Source: Streptomyces griseiscabiei (lineage in GTDB: Bacteria > Actinomycetota > Actinomycetes > Streptomycetales > Streptomycetaceae). Taken from it: a stretch of 64,000 nucleotides of DNA. The notes below the pieces were generated by a model, which saw nothing but the letters and a program-made list of their open reading frames with translations, did not search any database and had not been told where the DNA came from. This document shows positions 43,982 to 53,393 of this stretch, one piece after another. How positions within the stretch are numbered: position 1 is the first letter of the stretch; every line of letters starts with the position of its first letter. Where the stretch lies: NCBI RefSeq assembly GCF_020010925.1, contig NZ_JAGJBZ010000003.1:496001-560000 (forward strand). Direction: 5' to 3'. The position numbers were made by a program, and so were the translations under genes.

Positions 43982-46957
43982 TCACACCGGCTGGGCTTCG
44001 GCCTGCTCGGCCGACCGGGCCGGAGCGGGCTCCGCCTCTTGCATGAACTTCCAGTCCCGGACGTTCGTCGGCGGGTCGATCGCCTGCCGGGCCGGACGGC
44101 TCGTGCCGTTGGTGTCGGTGGCCGCGAGGATCTCCCGGAAGACGAGGTCGACGGCGACCGTGCCGACCCGTTTGTCGGCGTCGCGCTGAAGACACACACC
44201 GGTGCGCAGCTCCTGGAGCGCCGCGATGACCTTGGGATCGTTCTCCGGCCGTCCCAGCAGCGGGGCCACCAGTGACGCCTCCTGGGCGGACTTCTGCTTG
44301 AAGGCGAAGACGGTGTGGATCTGGTTGGCGCCACCGCTGCGCGCCTCGGAGTCCTCGATCTGGACCAGGTCGATCGCCTGCTGGGTGATCAGGACGGTGA
44401 CCGCCATGTAGGAGCGGCCCTGCTTCAGCGCGCGGCGCATCAGGTCCCGGCCGCTCTCCGTGGCCGTGACGACATAGGCCTCGTCGACGAAGAGAGCCTT
44501 GGGCCGCAGACCGACCTCACCCGTCACCGGGTTCTTCTCGTAGCCGACGTCGAGCATCTGACTGCCCAGTTCCACGACCGCCATCAGAGCCGTCGCCGCC
44601 AGGCGCTCCGCCGGGTTCCAGCTGCGTGGGTCCGAGGCCGCGGGGGACTGGAAGCCACGCAGGGTGATGACCGTGCGCCGCTTGCGCATGCTGGACAGCG
44701 GCTTGGGCCGGTCCGAGAAGGCGAGCCGCGCGTAGGGCAGCGTACGCAGCTCGGTGAGGAGCATCTGCGCCAGCTTCAGTTCCTTCTGGGCTTCGCGGTC
44801 GCCCTCTGCCACCGCCGTGTCGTACGCCGAAACGACCTCGTCGACCACCTGCCACAACGTCGGCCGCAGGATGCGGTGTTCGGCGTCGCGTGCGTCCATG
44901 CCGTGCTCGACTGCCTGGCGGACGGCGGAGTTGTAGCGGCTGACGACCGTGGCCATCGCCTCGATGACGGGCAGCCGTACGCGCTGGTAGTCCTCGTCGC
45001 CGAGGAAGCCGCGCAGCATCGATTCGGCGAGCAGCCGGCCGGCCGGTACGTCGCGGGCGATCACCCAGGGGTCGAGCACGCCCGCCTGGCCCTTGAGAAG
45101 GTCGACCACCTCGGTCTCGTCCCAGAACTCCGGGTTGATCGGCTGGAACCGGCTGGCCGGGGTGCCGAGGATGCCCGATTCGGCGTGCGAGGCGAACTCC
45201 GGGTCGTTCACCTGGGAACCGAAGCCCAGGTAGTAGCACATCTGTGCGAAGTCGGTCTTGGGGTCGATGACCAGGCAGCGCACGCCCGACTCCGACTCCT
45301 CGTAGAACTTCTGCAGCGCCAGCGACGACTTGCCACCACCGGACGCGCCGACGATGGCGAGGCCACCGCCGTCGTTGCGGGCGGGCCCCACATGGAGCGA
45401 GTAGTGCACCGGCATCTTGCCGGCCCAGCCGACCAGGCTGCCGACCCAGCCCAGACGCCGTCCGGAGCGCGTCTCGGGGTTGTCGCCCAACTCCGTGCCC
45501 GCGGTGGGCAGTCCGGCGCCCAGCTGCTCCACCTCCTGCAGTCGGAGATACGGGGCGATCGGCAGCTTGGGCGCGTCCCCGGGAAGCTGTGACTGCAGCA
45601 GACGCCACTGCTGGCGCGTCGGGCGCAGCAGGGTGACCTTCAGGTCCTGCTTGAACTGCATCTCCAGCATCCGGCGCCGGCGTTCCAGCTCCTTGAGGTC
45701 GGGAGCGGAGATCGTGAACCGGATCTGCGCCTCCATACCGGGCATCTTGTGCTCTTCGATGTCGTCGACGAGATCCTTGGAACGGGCGACCTGGCTGGCC
45801 AGTTTGGTGTCCGGGCTGCGGCCCGAGGTGGCCATGTCCTTCATCTCGTCCATGAGGTTGCCCCGGATCTTGTCGGCCCGGTCCTTGAACCTCAGATACG
45901 GGATGAGCGTGAACCGCATGTCGATCTCGACAGGGAACTCCACGTTCTGCGAGGTGTAGCGGGCCCATGCCGTCGACTGACGGAAGCGGGTCTCGGCGGG
46001 CCAGTTGGCGGCGACCAGCGTGGTCGTGTAGCTGGTCTGCCGTTCGCCGGAGATCTCGTCGTACTGGTGCAGGACGATGTGTGTCTTGCGGTTCTCGCCG
46101 GAGAAGTCGACGACCAGGTCGAACTGGTTCGGCCCCCAGGAGCGCGAGCCGAGCACCGGCTCGGGCGGCACCGGCAGATCGCCGTGCAGGGGCTTGCGGA
46201 TCAGCCAGACCAGCTCTTCGCGGGTCAGCGGGGTGCCGCCGAGCCCCTCCAGGCTCTCGTGCACCTCCGTGGCGACCTGTGTCCACTCGGCGAGGAGGAA
46301 GGGGGACAGATACTCGTCCGAGACGCCCGTGGCCGACGAGGCCGCCCGGTCCGCCGAGTTGTGCACACCCTGGAGCAGGCCCGGTTCGTCGTAGGGCTCG
46401 TCGTCGCCCGCCAGCACACCGCTCTTGCCGTTGCGCTTGAGCGAACCCAGCTTCACCAGCAGGATGTTGCGCTCGCGCAGGGCGCCGATGCGCTCCTGGT
46501 ACTCGGCCTTGCGCAGGTTGTACGCCTTGTGGTTCTCCGTCGGATCCCAGGCGACAGCGTTCAGGTCCTGAGCCCAGCCCATCGCAGTGATCGGCTGGTA
46601 CACCTTGCGGTAGTGGCACTCGACGTTGCGGTCACCGCGGGCGAGGTTGAGCAGACCGCGCGCCGGCGCCTCGGCCATGGCCTGCAACTCGGTGGCGTTC
46701 AGATACTCGTCGATGGCGGTGGGCAGCACCAGGCCGGTCCACACCGAGTCGCCGTGCACGAAGAGCGTGTCGTCGGCGTAGCGGTAGGGAAGGCGCAGGT
46801 CCTCACGGCGTCCGGCGGCCGAGCCGCCGGACGAGGACGTGCTCTGCCGCTTCGAGGCCCGGCCCTGCTCCTGGCCCTTCTTGCCCGAACCGGCCGCCAT
46901 GATCAGGGCGATCACGAAGAAGGCGACCGCCGCGCCCAGGAGGATCAACAGGAACAT
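43982..46957 (-). CDS. VirB4/TraC-like secretion ATPase
   Basis: 991 aa. One N-terminal TM helix (FLLILLGAAVAFFVIALIM). A middle domain binds the channel, with a helical stretch around ELERRRRMLEMQFKQ. The C-terminal motor has Walker A VGASGGGKSSLAL, CLVIDPKTDF, Walker B KALFVDEAYVV and the VLITQQAIDL sensor, typical of VirB4/TraC/TcpF. It would power assembly or transport. This is the core of the locus and the clearest evidence that it is T4SS-derived. The ATG follows AGGTGAC after a 45-bp gap from the TcpE-like gene. Confidence 0.88.
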   Translation of the reverse strand: MFLLILLGAAVAFFVIALIMAAGSGKKGQEQGRASKRQSTSSSGGSAAGRREDLRLPYRYADDTLFVHGDSVWTGLVLPTAIDEYLNATELQAMAEAPARGLLNLARGDRNVECHYRKVYQPITAMGWAQDLNAVAWDPTENHKAYNLRKAEYQERIGALRERNILLVKLGSLKRNGKSGVLAGDDEPYDEPGLLQGVHNSADRAASSATGVSDEYLSPFLLAEWTQVATEVHESLEGLGGTPLTREELVWLIRKPLHGDLPVPPEPVLGSRSWGPNQFDLVVDFSGENRKTHIVLHQYDEISGERQTSYTTTLVAANWPAETRFRQSTAWARYTSQNVEFPVEIDMRFTLIPYLRFKDRADKIRGNLMDEMKDMATSGRSPDTKLASQVARSKDLVDDIEEHKMPGMEAQIRFTISAPDLKELERRRRMLEMQFKQDLKVTLLRPTRQQWRLLQSQLPGDAPKLPIAPYLRLQEVEQLGAGLPTAGTELGDNPETRSGRRLGWVGSLVGWAGKMPVHYSLHVGPARNDGGGLAIVGASGGGKSSLALQKFYEESESGVRCLVIDPKTDFAQMCYYLGFGSQVNDPEFASHAESGILGTPASRFQPINPEFWDETEVVDLLKGQAGVLDPWVIARDVPAGRLLAESMLRGFLGDEDYQRVRLPVIEAMATVVSRYNSAVRQAVEHGMDARDAEHRILRPTLWQVVDEVVSAYDTAVAEGDREAQKELKLAQMLLTELRTLPYARLAFSDRPKPLSSMRKRRTVITLRGFQSPAASDPRSWNPAERLAATALMAVVELGSQMLDVGYEKNPVTGEVGLRPKALFVDEAYVVTATESGRDLMRRALKQGRSYMAVTVLITQQAIDLVQIEDSEARSGGANQIHTVFAFKQKSAQEASLVAPLLGRPENDPKVIAALQELRTGVCLQRDADKRVGTVAVDLVFREILAATDTNGTSRPARQAIDPPTNVRDWKFMQEAEPAPARSAEQAEAQPV

Positions 46958-47002
46958 GGATAAGTCACCTTGCGGTTGGCGGAAGTTGGCGTCGGATGGT
47001 GG

Positions 47003-47488
47003 TCATCGGTTCCTCGCGATGAAGGCCGAGCCACGTGCTGCGGCGGCCTGGCGCGCGTCGTCGTACCGTGCGTGCCAGCGTGGTGCGCCGGGCTTCCAGA
47101 GGATGACCTGCCAGTGCAGTTCCTCCGGCTCCTGGTCCGCGGCGAGCCCCTGGAGCCGTTTGGGCTGCAGCCACCAGTCGGCCCACACGACCAGTTGGTG
47201 GCTCAGCGTGAGTGCCGAGGGCAGTGGCCGGCCCCAGACGAAGTAGACGGCCAGCGGCGGCCCGAAGTAGAAGACCGCCGTCAGCATCGACAGCCTGAGG
47301 AAGGGGAGGAAGGTGGACGCGGTGAACAACAGCACGAGCCAGAGCAGCCCGAAGCCGAAGGCCGCGCCCAGCGCGGGCAGCAGCAGACCCGGAAGCGGGA
47401 TGTTGCCCCAGTTCCAGATCCGCTTCGGGCGGTTCACCAGGTCGGTGTGGTCGTAGGCGACCAGTGGCGCGGGGGCTTCCTGCGTCAT
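47003..47488 (-). CDS. TcpE/VirB3-like membrane protein
   Basis: 161 aa. Two closely spaced TM segments (LLPALGAAFGFGLLWLVLLF and LSMLTAVFYFGPPLAVYFVWG), then a cytoplasmic end with LHWQVILWKP and a final basic stretch. The pattern matches the TcpE/PrgI group of Gram-positive conjugation systems. It lies directly upstream of the VirB4-like gene, as VirB3 usually does. Confidence 0.75.
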   Translation of the reverse strand: MTQEAPAPLVAYDHTDLVNRPKRIWNWGNIPLPGLLLPALGAAFGFGLLWLVLLFTASTFLPFLRLSMLTAVFYFGPPLAVYFVWGRPLPSALTLSHQLVVWADWWLQPKRLQGLAADQEPEELHWQVILWKPGAPRWHARYDDARQAAAARGSAFIARNR

Positions 47489-47525
47489 CGCTCCGAACTC
47501 CCCTGGTAGTGGTGGTCGGTCCGGA

Positions 47526-47789
47526 TCAGCCTTCGCCGCCGATCTGGGTACCCAGGGAGATCAGCACACCGGCGAGACCACTCGCGGCGCCGATGATCAG
47601 TGCGGCCAGGGCGATCATGCCGAAGCCCTGGAATGCCTCGCGCAGACCCTCGCCCTGCTTCATGGAGATGAGCATCCGGATGCCGAGGATGAGGAGCGCG
47701 ATGATGGCGACCGTCGCCCCCGCGGTCCGGAGGATGTCCTGGATCTCCGTGAACATGGAGTCCAGGGTGGTGGCGGCCAGCAGCTGCAT
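47526..47789 (-). CDS. VirB2/TrbC-like two-TM small protein
   Basis: 87 aa. MQLLAATTLDSMFTEIQDIL leads into two TM helices (TVAIIALLILGIRMLI and MIALAALIIGAASGLAGVLI) joined by a short basic/acidic loop, the architecture of VirB2-type pilins and their Gram-positive counterparts. ATG 47789 follows GAGGACCC. It lies 37 bp before the TcpE-like gene. Confidence 0.72.
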   Translation of the reverse strand: MQLLAATTLDSMFTEIQDILRTAGATVAIIALLILGIRMLISMKQGEGLREAFQGFGMIALAALIIGAASGLAGVLISLGTQIGGEG

Positions 47790-47866
47790 GGTGGGTCCTC
47801 TCACAGAGTTACTCGTGTGTCGTGTGTCGTCGTGCGGGTGGAGGAGACCAGGAGGGGTTCCTGGTC

Positions 47867-49555
47867 TCAGTTCGTGCCGGACTGTTCGTCCTGCGAGGAC
47901 GGGGCGCTCGGCGAGGAGGAGCCGGCCGGAGCGGAGGGTGTGGCCTCGCCGGAGCCCGGCTCGTCCTCGGACGGCTCGGTCTGCTCGTCGTCGCCCCTGC
48001 CGCCCTGGGAGTCGAGCACGCCACCCCGGATGTCCTTGATGAACCAGCCCTGGGCCGTGTTCACCACAGTGATCCGGTACGAGCGCCGCGCGGTGTCGCC
48101 CTCCGGGTCGGCCCAGTCGACGATCACCCGCAGCTGTACGGCCTGCCCGGTCTTGTAGGAGTACGGGGCGGAGCCCTTGACGCCCTTCGGTACCAGCGCG
48201 ACCACGTCGTTGACCTGTGGTTCGGACAGGCGGCCGGACAGCCCCGTGGTCGCGGCGAGCGTGGCGCCCTGTGCGGTGAAGCGGGCCAGGGTGGTCCTGT
48301 CCGACTTGGCCCACGCCTCGAAGTAGCCGGGGAGCACGGTCTGTTGCAGTTGCTGGCCGAGGGCGGTGTCGACGTTCTCGCTGTCCCGGTCGACCTCCGG
48401 TACGTCCGAGCGAGGCGGCATGGGCATCTCACCGACGTCGCCGGCGACCCGGATGCCTTCGCCGGTCGCCAGATCCTTCACATACACGGGGACGGTCAGC
48501 GTGGTGAGCCCACCGTCGTCCGTACGCACCTGGATGCCCAGGTAGCGGCCATGGGTGCCGTACTCGGGAAGGTTCTCGCTGGTGCCGTCCCAGGTCGCGG
48601 TCAGGGCCTTGCGGGTGCCTTCGCCGCTCCAGCCGCACTCGGGATCGACGCCTGCGGACGTGTACCGGGCGAGGGCTGTACGGCGGTCGGACGCGGTCTC
48701 GGGGGAGTAGGTGAGGCAGAGGGTCGCGTACTGCTCGGCGAACGCGGCCGCCTGCTGCGTCGGGAACTCGGTGAGCCCGTAACGGGCCACGTCGTCCGGG
48801 TCCAGACTGGTCGTGCCCGCCCCGGAGGACTTTCCGACGATCAGTCCCGCCACACCGCACGAGCCCAGCGCGAACAGGCCCGTGGTGATCAGCAGGGCCG
48901 CACGCAGACCGACGTGGGTACGGCGCCCGCCGGACCCGCCGGACGTCAGGCGGCCGCCAGGCCTGGGCACGTCGAAGTCGCCCGAGGGCTTGCGCGGGGC
49001 GGTCTTCGCGGCCTGGCCCGAAGCGCCGGACGCGGGGCCCGCGGCCACGGCCGCCGGGGCGGCGGGGCTCTGCGCCGGTGCCGTCGTCGGCGCGGACCCT
49101 CCGGCCCGGCCGTTGTTCCCGGCTGCCGTTCCGCCCTTTCTGCGCTGCTCCTTCGCCGCTTTCTTGGCCTCGTACTCGGCCTTGCGGGCGGCCCGGGCCT
49201 GCTCGCGCTTCTCCTTCTTGGACTCCGTCGCCGGGCGGGACTCGCGCGGCGGCAGTGTGGGCACGGCGGCCTGACCCGCCTGCGGCGCGCCCCGGACCCA
49301 GGCCGCGGCGACCTGTGCGCGGGCCGCCTCGGGCGACATCTGCCACGACTGCTGGGCCTGCTGGGGCTGCCCGCCCTGCTGGGCGTAGGCGGCACGCTGG
49401 TCGGCGGCACCCTGCGCCGCCTGTCCCCGCGCGGGCGCCTGCCCCTGGTCGTTCCCCTGCTCCTGCCAGGACTGCTGGGGAGGACCGAAGGACCCGGGCT
49501 GCCCGGCGGGCTGGCCTCCGCCGACCGCGCCAGCAGAGCTGTTGTGGTCTGTCAT
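47867..49555 (-). CDS. TcpC/VirB8-like bitopic protein
   Basis: 562 aa. The 200-residue cytoplasmic N-terminus is Gln/Gly/Ala-rich with a Lys/Arg/Glu coiled segment (KKEKREQARAARKAEYEAKK). One TM helix follows (AALLITTGLFALGSCGVAGLIVG). The outer part has two NTF2-like halves, ending in RVIVDWADPEGDTARRSYRITVV and GWFIKDIRGG, like TcpC/VirB8 channel scaffolds, and then an acidic Ser/Pro tail. ATG 49555 is the first gene of the minus operon, divergent from the plus-strand gene at 49840. Confidence 0.8.
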   Translation of the reverse strand: MTDHNSSAGAVGGGQPAGQPGSFGPPQQSWQEQGNDQGQAPARGQAAQGAADQRAAYAQQGGQPQQAQQSWQMSPEAARAQVAAAWVRGAPQAGQAAVPTLPPRESRPATESKKEKREQARAARKAEYEAKKAAKEQRRKGGTAAGNNGRAGGSAPTTAPAQSPAAPAAVAAGPASGASGQAAKTAPRKPSGDFDVPRPGGRLTSGGSGGRRTHVGLRAALLITTGLFALGSCGVAGLIVGKSSGAGTTSLDPDDVARYGLTEFPTQQAAAFAEQYATLCLTYSPETASDRRTALARYTSAGVDPECGWSGEGTRKALTATWDGTSENLPEYGTHGRYLGIQVRTDDGGLTTLTVPVYVKDLATGEGIRVAGDVGEMPMPPRSDVPEVDRDSENVDTALGQQLQQTVLPGYFEAWAKSDRTTLARFTAQGATLAATTGLSGRLSEPQVNDVVALVPKGVKGSAPYSYKTGQAVQLRVIVDWADPEGDTARRSYRITVVNTAQGWFIKDIRGGVLDSQGGRGDDEQTEPSEDEPGSGEATPSAPAGSSSPSAPSSQDEQSGTN

Positions 49556-49839
49556 CGAGTCGGTAACTCCAGCCAGTTGATTCCCCGTCAGCGGTCGCGC
49601 AGCACCGGGCTGTACGACGGGCCCTGGTCCGGCCAGGTGCGCTGGCAGTGTGACAAAGACCGGTCGCCGAACCGCTTTCCTTTTCCCGCCGGGGCCTCTC
49701 TGGGACTCGACGAATTCCCGAACGGATTCCCCGGAGGCGGAGTTGAGGAATCGGGGCGGGAATCCGGGGGAGGCGCCCTGTGCTGTCATCCCGTCCTGGA
49801 TCACAATGCGAACGACAGGCCCTAGGCGAAGGACGAGAG
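49556..49839. promoter_or_regulatory. Divergent promoter region of the T4SS-like locus
   Basis: 284 bp between the minus operon (start 49555) and the plus-strand genes (start 49840). It must contain both promoters; none is marked with confidence. Confidence 0.5.
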
Positions 49840-50391
49840 TTGAGCGACCAGAACGGGCAACCGCATACACCCGACCCGCGCATCTGGGAGAGGGCCGCGC
49901 AGCCGGCCCCGTCGGGCTCCTCGCCTGCTCCGTCGGTTCCTGCCCAGGTCCCGTCGGCTCCTGAGCAGGTCGCACAACCCATCCCGGTCGCGCAGCTGTT
50001 CCAGGCCGACCGGACCTGGGTCGACGGCTACGAGCCGGGGAACCCCTGGCAGGCCAGGCTGTGCATGGAGACCCCGTACGGCACGTTCGTCCATCCGCTC
50101 ACCCCGAACACCATTCCCGATCTGCTGGAGCCCCTGGTGCTGGTGGCGCAGGAACAGCAGGGCATGCCGGTGGGCTTCGAGTCCGACGAGGATTCCGGGC
50201 CGGTCGGCGAGGACGTCGACGACGTGGCCGACGAGCAGCACTGGAGCCGGCGCGTCCAGGGTGGCCGGGCCGCCCGGCTGAGCGGCTGGTCCGCGGTCCA
50301 CAACCTCTGGCAGCGCGAGGATCCGACGGCGCGGATCGTCATGGGTGCGATCGTCGTCGTGGTGCTGCTGATCGGCATCCTCGTCTCCTGA
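49840..50391 (+). CDS. C-terminally membrane-anchored protein of the T4SS-like locus
   Basis: 183 aa. A Pro/Ala-rich N-terminus, a soluble middle (TWVDGYEPGNPWQARLC, VHPLTPNTIPDLLEPLV) and one C-terminal TM helix (IVMGAIVVVVLLIGILVS) at the very end, so it is probably tail-anchored. The TTG start at 49840 is chosen for AAGGACGAG just upstream; the frame opens at 49780. No family recognised. First of three plus-strand genes divergent from the secretion operon. Confidence 0.6.
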   Translation: MSDQNGQPHTPDPRIWERAAQPAPSGSSPAPSVPAQVPSAPEQVAQPIPVAQLFQADRTWVDGYEPGNPWQARLCMETPYGTFVHPLTPNTIPDLLEPLVLVAQEQQGMPVGFESDEDSGPVGEDVDDVADEQHWSRRVQGGRAARLSGWSAVHNLWQREDPTARIVMGAIVVVVLLIGILVS

Positions 50392-50598
50392 TCCAGGTCC
50401 CGGGCGGGCCGGGGCGGATCAGGCCGATCGAGGGGGCGCGGGCGGACGTACCGCATTCCTCCTCCTCTCCCGTCCCTCTGCCGCCCCTTTCCCCCCGAGG
50501 AAAACACCCGGTTCTTCTCGCGCTCCTCCCCCTACCGTGGCGGCGAGCACCCCGGCCATGCCGCCGCACGGCCCAGTACACGAAGGAGACACGGGAAC

Positions 50599-51267
50599 GT
50601 GGAGCTGCCTGCGGACGACAAGCGCACCGGGCTTCTGGCCCTGGGGGTGCTCGGCATCCTCTTCGTCCTCGTGCTCGTGATGTTCACCGTCTTCGACGGG
50701 GACGAAGAGGGCGGTGAGGAGGACGGGCCGGCAGCCGCCGCGACCGGGCAGGCCGATTCCGCCACGCAGGGTCAGAGCTCCTCGGACACGGACGAGCCGT
50801 CCGGTGGCGGACCCTCTCCGATCGTCACGAGTGCCGAACTGTCCCGGGCCCACGCGGTGATGGCGCGGTACATGGCCGGGATCACCACGTACGACCACCG
50901 CAGTGACAGCGGGGCCTGGCGCGGCCCGCTGCTCGAACTCACCACGGGTGAGACACGGATGAAGCAGGTGACCACCCTGCCGACGGGTAAGGCGTGGGAC
51001 ACCTGTGTCGCCGAGAAGTGCTCCTCGAAGGGGGAAGCCGACGTCGTACGGGACGCGGTGATCTCGGCGGACGTGACGCGGAACAGCGGCCGGAGCATCT
51101 CCAGCCTGGTGAAGGTGACGGCCACCGTCACGGCTTCCGGCGACACCACCACCGAGACCAACCGCTGGCTGGTGAGCGTCGAGGAGAAGAGCGGCCAGTG
51201 GGTCGTGTCCGGGTTCGACGTCTTCGGCCTCGGGGACGTGGGCGCCTCCGACCAGGCCGGGGAGTGA
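50599..51267 (+). CDS. Bitopic membrane protein of the T4SS-like locus
   Basis: 222 aa. The N-terminal TM helix (LLALGVLGILFVLVLVMFTVF) precedes an acidic linker and an extracytoplasmic domain with two cysteines (WDTCVAEKCSSKG) and a fold ending RWLVSVEEKSGQWVVSGFDVFG, which resembles small VirB8/NTF2-like modules. The GTG has AAGGAGA nine bases upstream. It precedes the cell-wall hydrolase gene by 7 bp, so the two are co-translated. Confidence 0.7.
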   Translation: MELPADDKRTGLLALGVLGILFVLVLVMFTVFDGDEEGGEEDGPAAAATGQADSATQGQSSSDTDEPSGGGPSPIVTSAELSRAHAVMARYMAGITTYDHRSDSGAWRGPLLELTTGETRMKQVTTLPTGKAWDTCVAEKCSSKGEADVVRDAVISADVTRNSGRSISSLVKVTATVTASGDTTTETNRWLVSVEEKSGQWVVSGFDVFGLGDVGASDQAGE

Positions 51268-51274
51268 TGTAGCG

Positions 51275-53353
51275 ATGGTGGCTCCCGCTGTACTGGCGGC
51301 CGCCGCGAAGGCGGCCAAGGCGGCCAAGGCCGCGCAGAAGGCCAAGCAGTTGCTGGACGGTCAGCGCGGCAAGAAGGGCAGGAAGAAGCCGAGTCGCAAG
51401 ACCAAGGGCGCGGCGGTCGGCATCCTGCTGAGCGGCGGTGCGTGTTTCGTGGCCACCATCATGGTCATGAACATGGTCGGCGGGCTGGGGGCGGGCAGCT
51501 CCAACGCCTCCTGCGCCGACTACGCCGACAACGCCAACGCGGGCAACACCGGTGCCGCGGCGGCCACCAATCCGATCATGCCGGCCGGCAAGATGTACAT
51601 GCCGAGCGAGACCGCGCGCAACGAGATACCCCCCAAGATGATCCTCGCGGCCATGCGTGCCGCCGCCAACTACGAGGGCCTCGACTGGACGATCATCGCC
51701 GGGCAGATGTACCAGGAGACCAAGTTCGGCCAGGACAAGTCCGCGGCGCCCGGCGGCAAGAACTCGGCCGGGTACATGGGCATCCTCCAGTTCGGGAACC
51801 CGGCCTGGCAGGACTACGGCGCCGACGGCAACGCCGACGGCAACAAGGACCTGTACAACATCGACGACGCCTCCTGGGCGGCCGCCAACTTCCTGCACGC
51901 CAAGAAGGTCGAGAGCGCCCCCTGGGACGCGCTGCTGAGCTACTCGGGCTCCACCGCCTCCAATACGATCTACCCGCGCGTCGTACTGACCCAGGCGGCC
52001 CGCTACCGCGGTGAGCTGACCGGCGACCAGGACCTGATCAAGCGCTGGTACGCGCATCTGAAGGAGACCGTCGAGAAGAACCCCGGCTTCCCCACCCTGG
52101 GGCAGCAGTCGGACATTCCCGAGCCGGTGGGCAACAACGCGCAGCCGGGCAACGCCCTCAGCATCGCCGCGTCGTCCCCCCGGGACTGGTCGACCCCGCC
52201 GCTGAACGGCACCGCCAACGCGGGCAGCGCCACCCCCGTCGGCCTGACCACCGCGATGAGCCCGGTCGGCTACACGGCGGACGAGGACGACACCACCGTC
52301 CTCGCCGCTCCCGAGGACCGGCGCGACGGCTGGCAGTGGCCCATGAAGCAGGGCACGTTCATATCCGGGACGCCGTACCACAAGTCCGGCAGCATGTGGA
52401 GCCTCGGCTACCACACGGGACTCGACCTCGTGGCCCCCACCGGTACCCCGATCTACGCCCCGGCGGACGGCACGGTCGTCTCGGCCGGCCCCGGCGGCTC
52501 GTACGGCAACATGACGACGATCGAGCACAAGGACGGTGTGATCACGCTCTACGCGCACCAGGTCCGTATCGACGTCACGCGCGGCCAGCAGGTCAAGCGC
52601 GGCGACCGGATCGGGCTGGTGGGTGCGACCGGCAACGTCACCGGCCCGCACCTCCACTGGGAGGTCCGCGTACCGGGCGTGGACAACCCCTTCGTGGGCG
52701 GCCACGACCAGGGTCCCGGCATGGTGGACCCCGAGGCCTGGGTGCAGGGCCGGCTCAGCGCCAGCCCGGACTACGGGACAGTGCCCGGCTCCAACGAGCC
52801 GGCGAAGGACGCCCAGTACGCCGACTGCGCGGAGGAGAACGGCAGCGCGGCCGTCGCTCCCGACGGAGCGGGTGCCACCGGTGTCCTGCCCGACTCCGAC
52901 GACCCGGTGATCCGGGCGGTGCTGGGCTGGGCCCAGCGCGGCCTCGGCATCCCGTACGTGTGGGGCGCGCCGCGTCTGCAGGGCAAGAATCCCAAGAGCT
53001 TCGACTGCTCCAGCTTCACGCAGTGGGCGTACTTCATGGCCAGTGACGGGAAGATCAACATCGGAAGCACGACGTACGAGCAGCAGCCCCGGCTCAAGGC
53101 GACCAAGGTGCCGTTGTCGGAGGCGCAGCCCGGGGACGTCATTTTCTTCCGGCCCAATGGAGACGGGACGTCCGGACATGTGGGCCTGGTCTGGGACCCG
53201 AAGGGCCACCAGATCATCCATGCGCCGAGTCCGGGCAAGACGGTGTCCTTCAGCAAGTGGGACTACCAGGACGAGATCACCGGCGTGTACCGCGTACCGA
53301 TCCCCGAGGGCACCAACGTGGTCGAGGGCGACGGCCGCCGGGAGGCGGCCTGA
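51275..53353 (+). CDS. Three-domain cell-wall hydrolase: lysozyme-like + M23 + NlpC/P60
   Basis: 692 aa. A basic N-terminus and one TM helix (VGILLSGGACFVATIMVMNMVGG) are followed by a lysozyme/SLT-like domain (GLDWTIIAGQMYQETKFGQ with the catalytic Glu, YMGILQFGNPAW), then an M23 endopeptidase (YHTGLDLVAPTG, TLYAHQ, GPHLHWEVR: HxxxD and HxH zinc ligands). An NlpC/P60 domain closes it (KSFDCSSFTQWAY catalytic Cys, SGHVGLV His). Such enzymes open peptidoglycan for Gram-positive type IV systems (VirB1/CwlT role). Having M23 as well as P60 in one chain is unusual. ATG 51275 is 7 bp after the preceding stop. Confidence 0.88.
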   Translation: MVAPAVLAAAAKAAKAAKAAQKAKQLLDGQRGKKGRKKPSRKTKGAAVGILLSGGACFVATIMVMNMVGGLGAGSSNASCADYADNANAGNTGAAAATNPIMPAGKMYMPSETARNEIPPKMILAAMRAAANYEGLDWTIIAGQMYQETKFGQDKSAAPGGKNSAGYMGILQFGNPAWQDYGADGNADGNKDLYNIDDASWAAANFLHAKKVESAPWDALLSYSGSTASNTIYPRVVLTQAARYRGELTGDQDLIKRWYAHLKETVEKNPGFPTLGQQSDIPEPVGNNAQPGNALSIAASSPRDWSTPPLNGTANAGSATPVGLTTAMSPVGYTADEDDTTVLAAPEDRRDGWQWPMKQGTFISGTPYHKSGSMWSLGYHTGLDLVAPTGTPIYAPADGTVVSAGPGGSYGNMTTIEHKDGVITLYAHQVRIDVTRGQQVKRGDRIGLVGATGNVTGPHLHWEVRVPGVDNPFVGGHDQGPGMVDPEAWVQGRLSASPDYGTVPGSNEPAKDAQYADCAEENGSAAVAPDGAGATGVLPDSDDPVIRAVLGWAQRGLGIPYVWGAPRLQGKNPKSFDCSSFTQWAYFMASDGKINIGSTTYEQQPRLKATKVPLSEAQPGDVIFFRPNGDGTSGHVGLVWDPKGHQIIHAPSPGKTVSFSKWDYQDEITGVYRVPIPEGTNVVEGDGRREAA

Positions 53354-53393
53354 CGGCTCCGCCGGGGCGTGAGGTCTCCGGGGTTCTCCGGGG

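Noticed and set aside
21777..53353. An integrative conjugative element or plasmid
   Set aside because: T4SS-type genes are present, but no relaxase, Streptomyces TraB/FtsK-type transfer protein, integrase, replication or partition gene was found. The ParA-like gene at 27516 is an Mrp-type ATPase.
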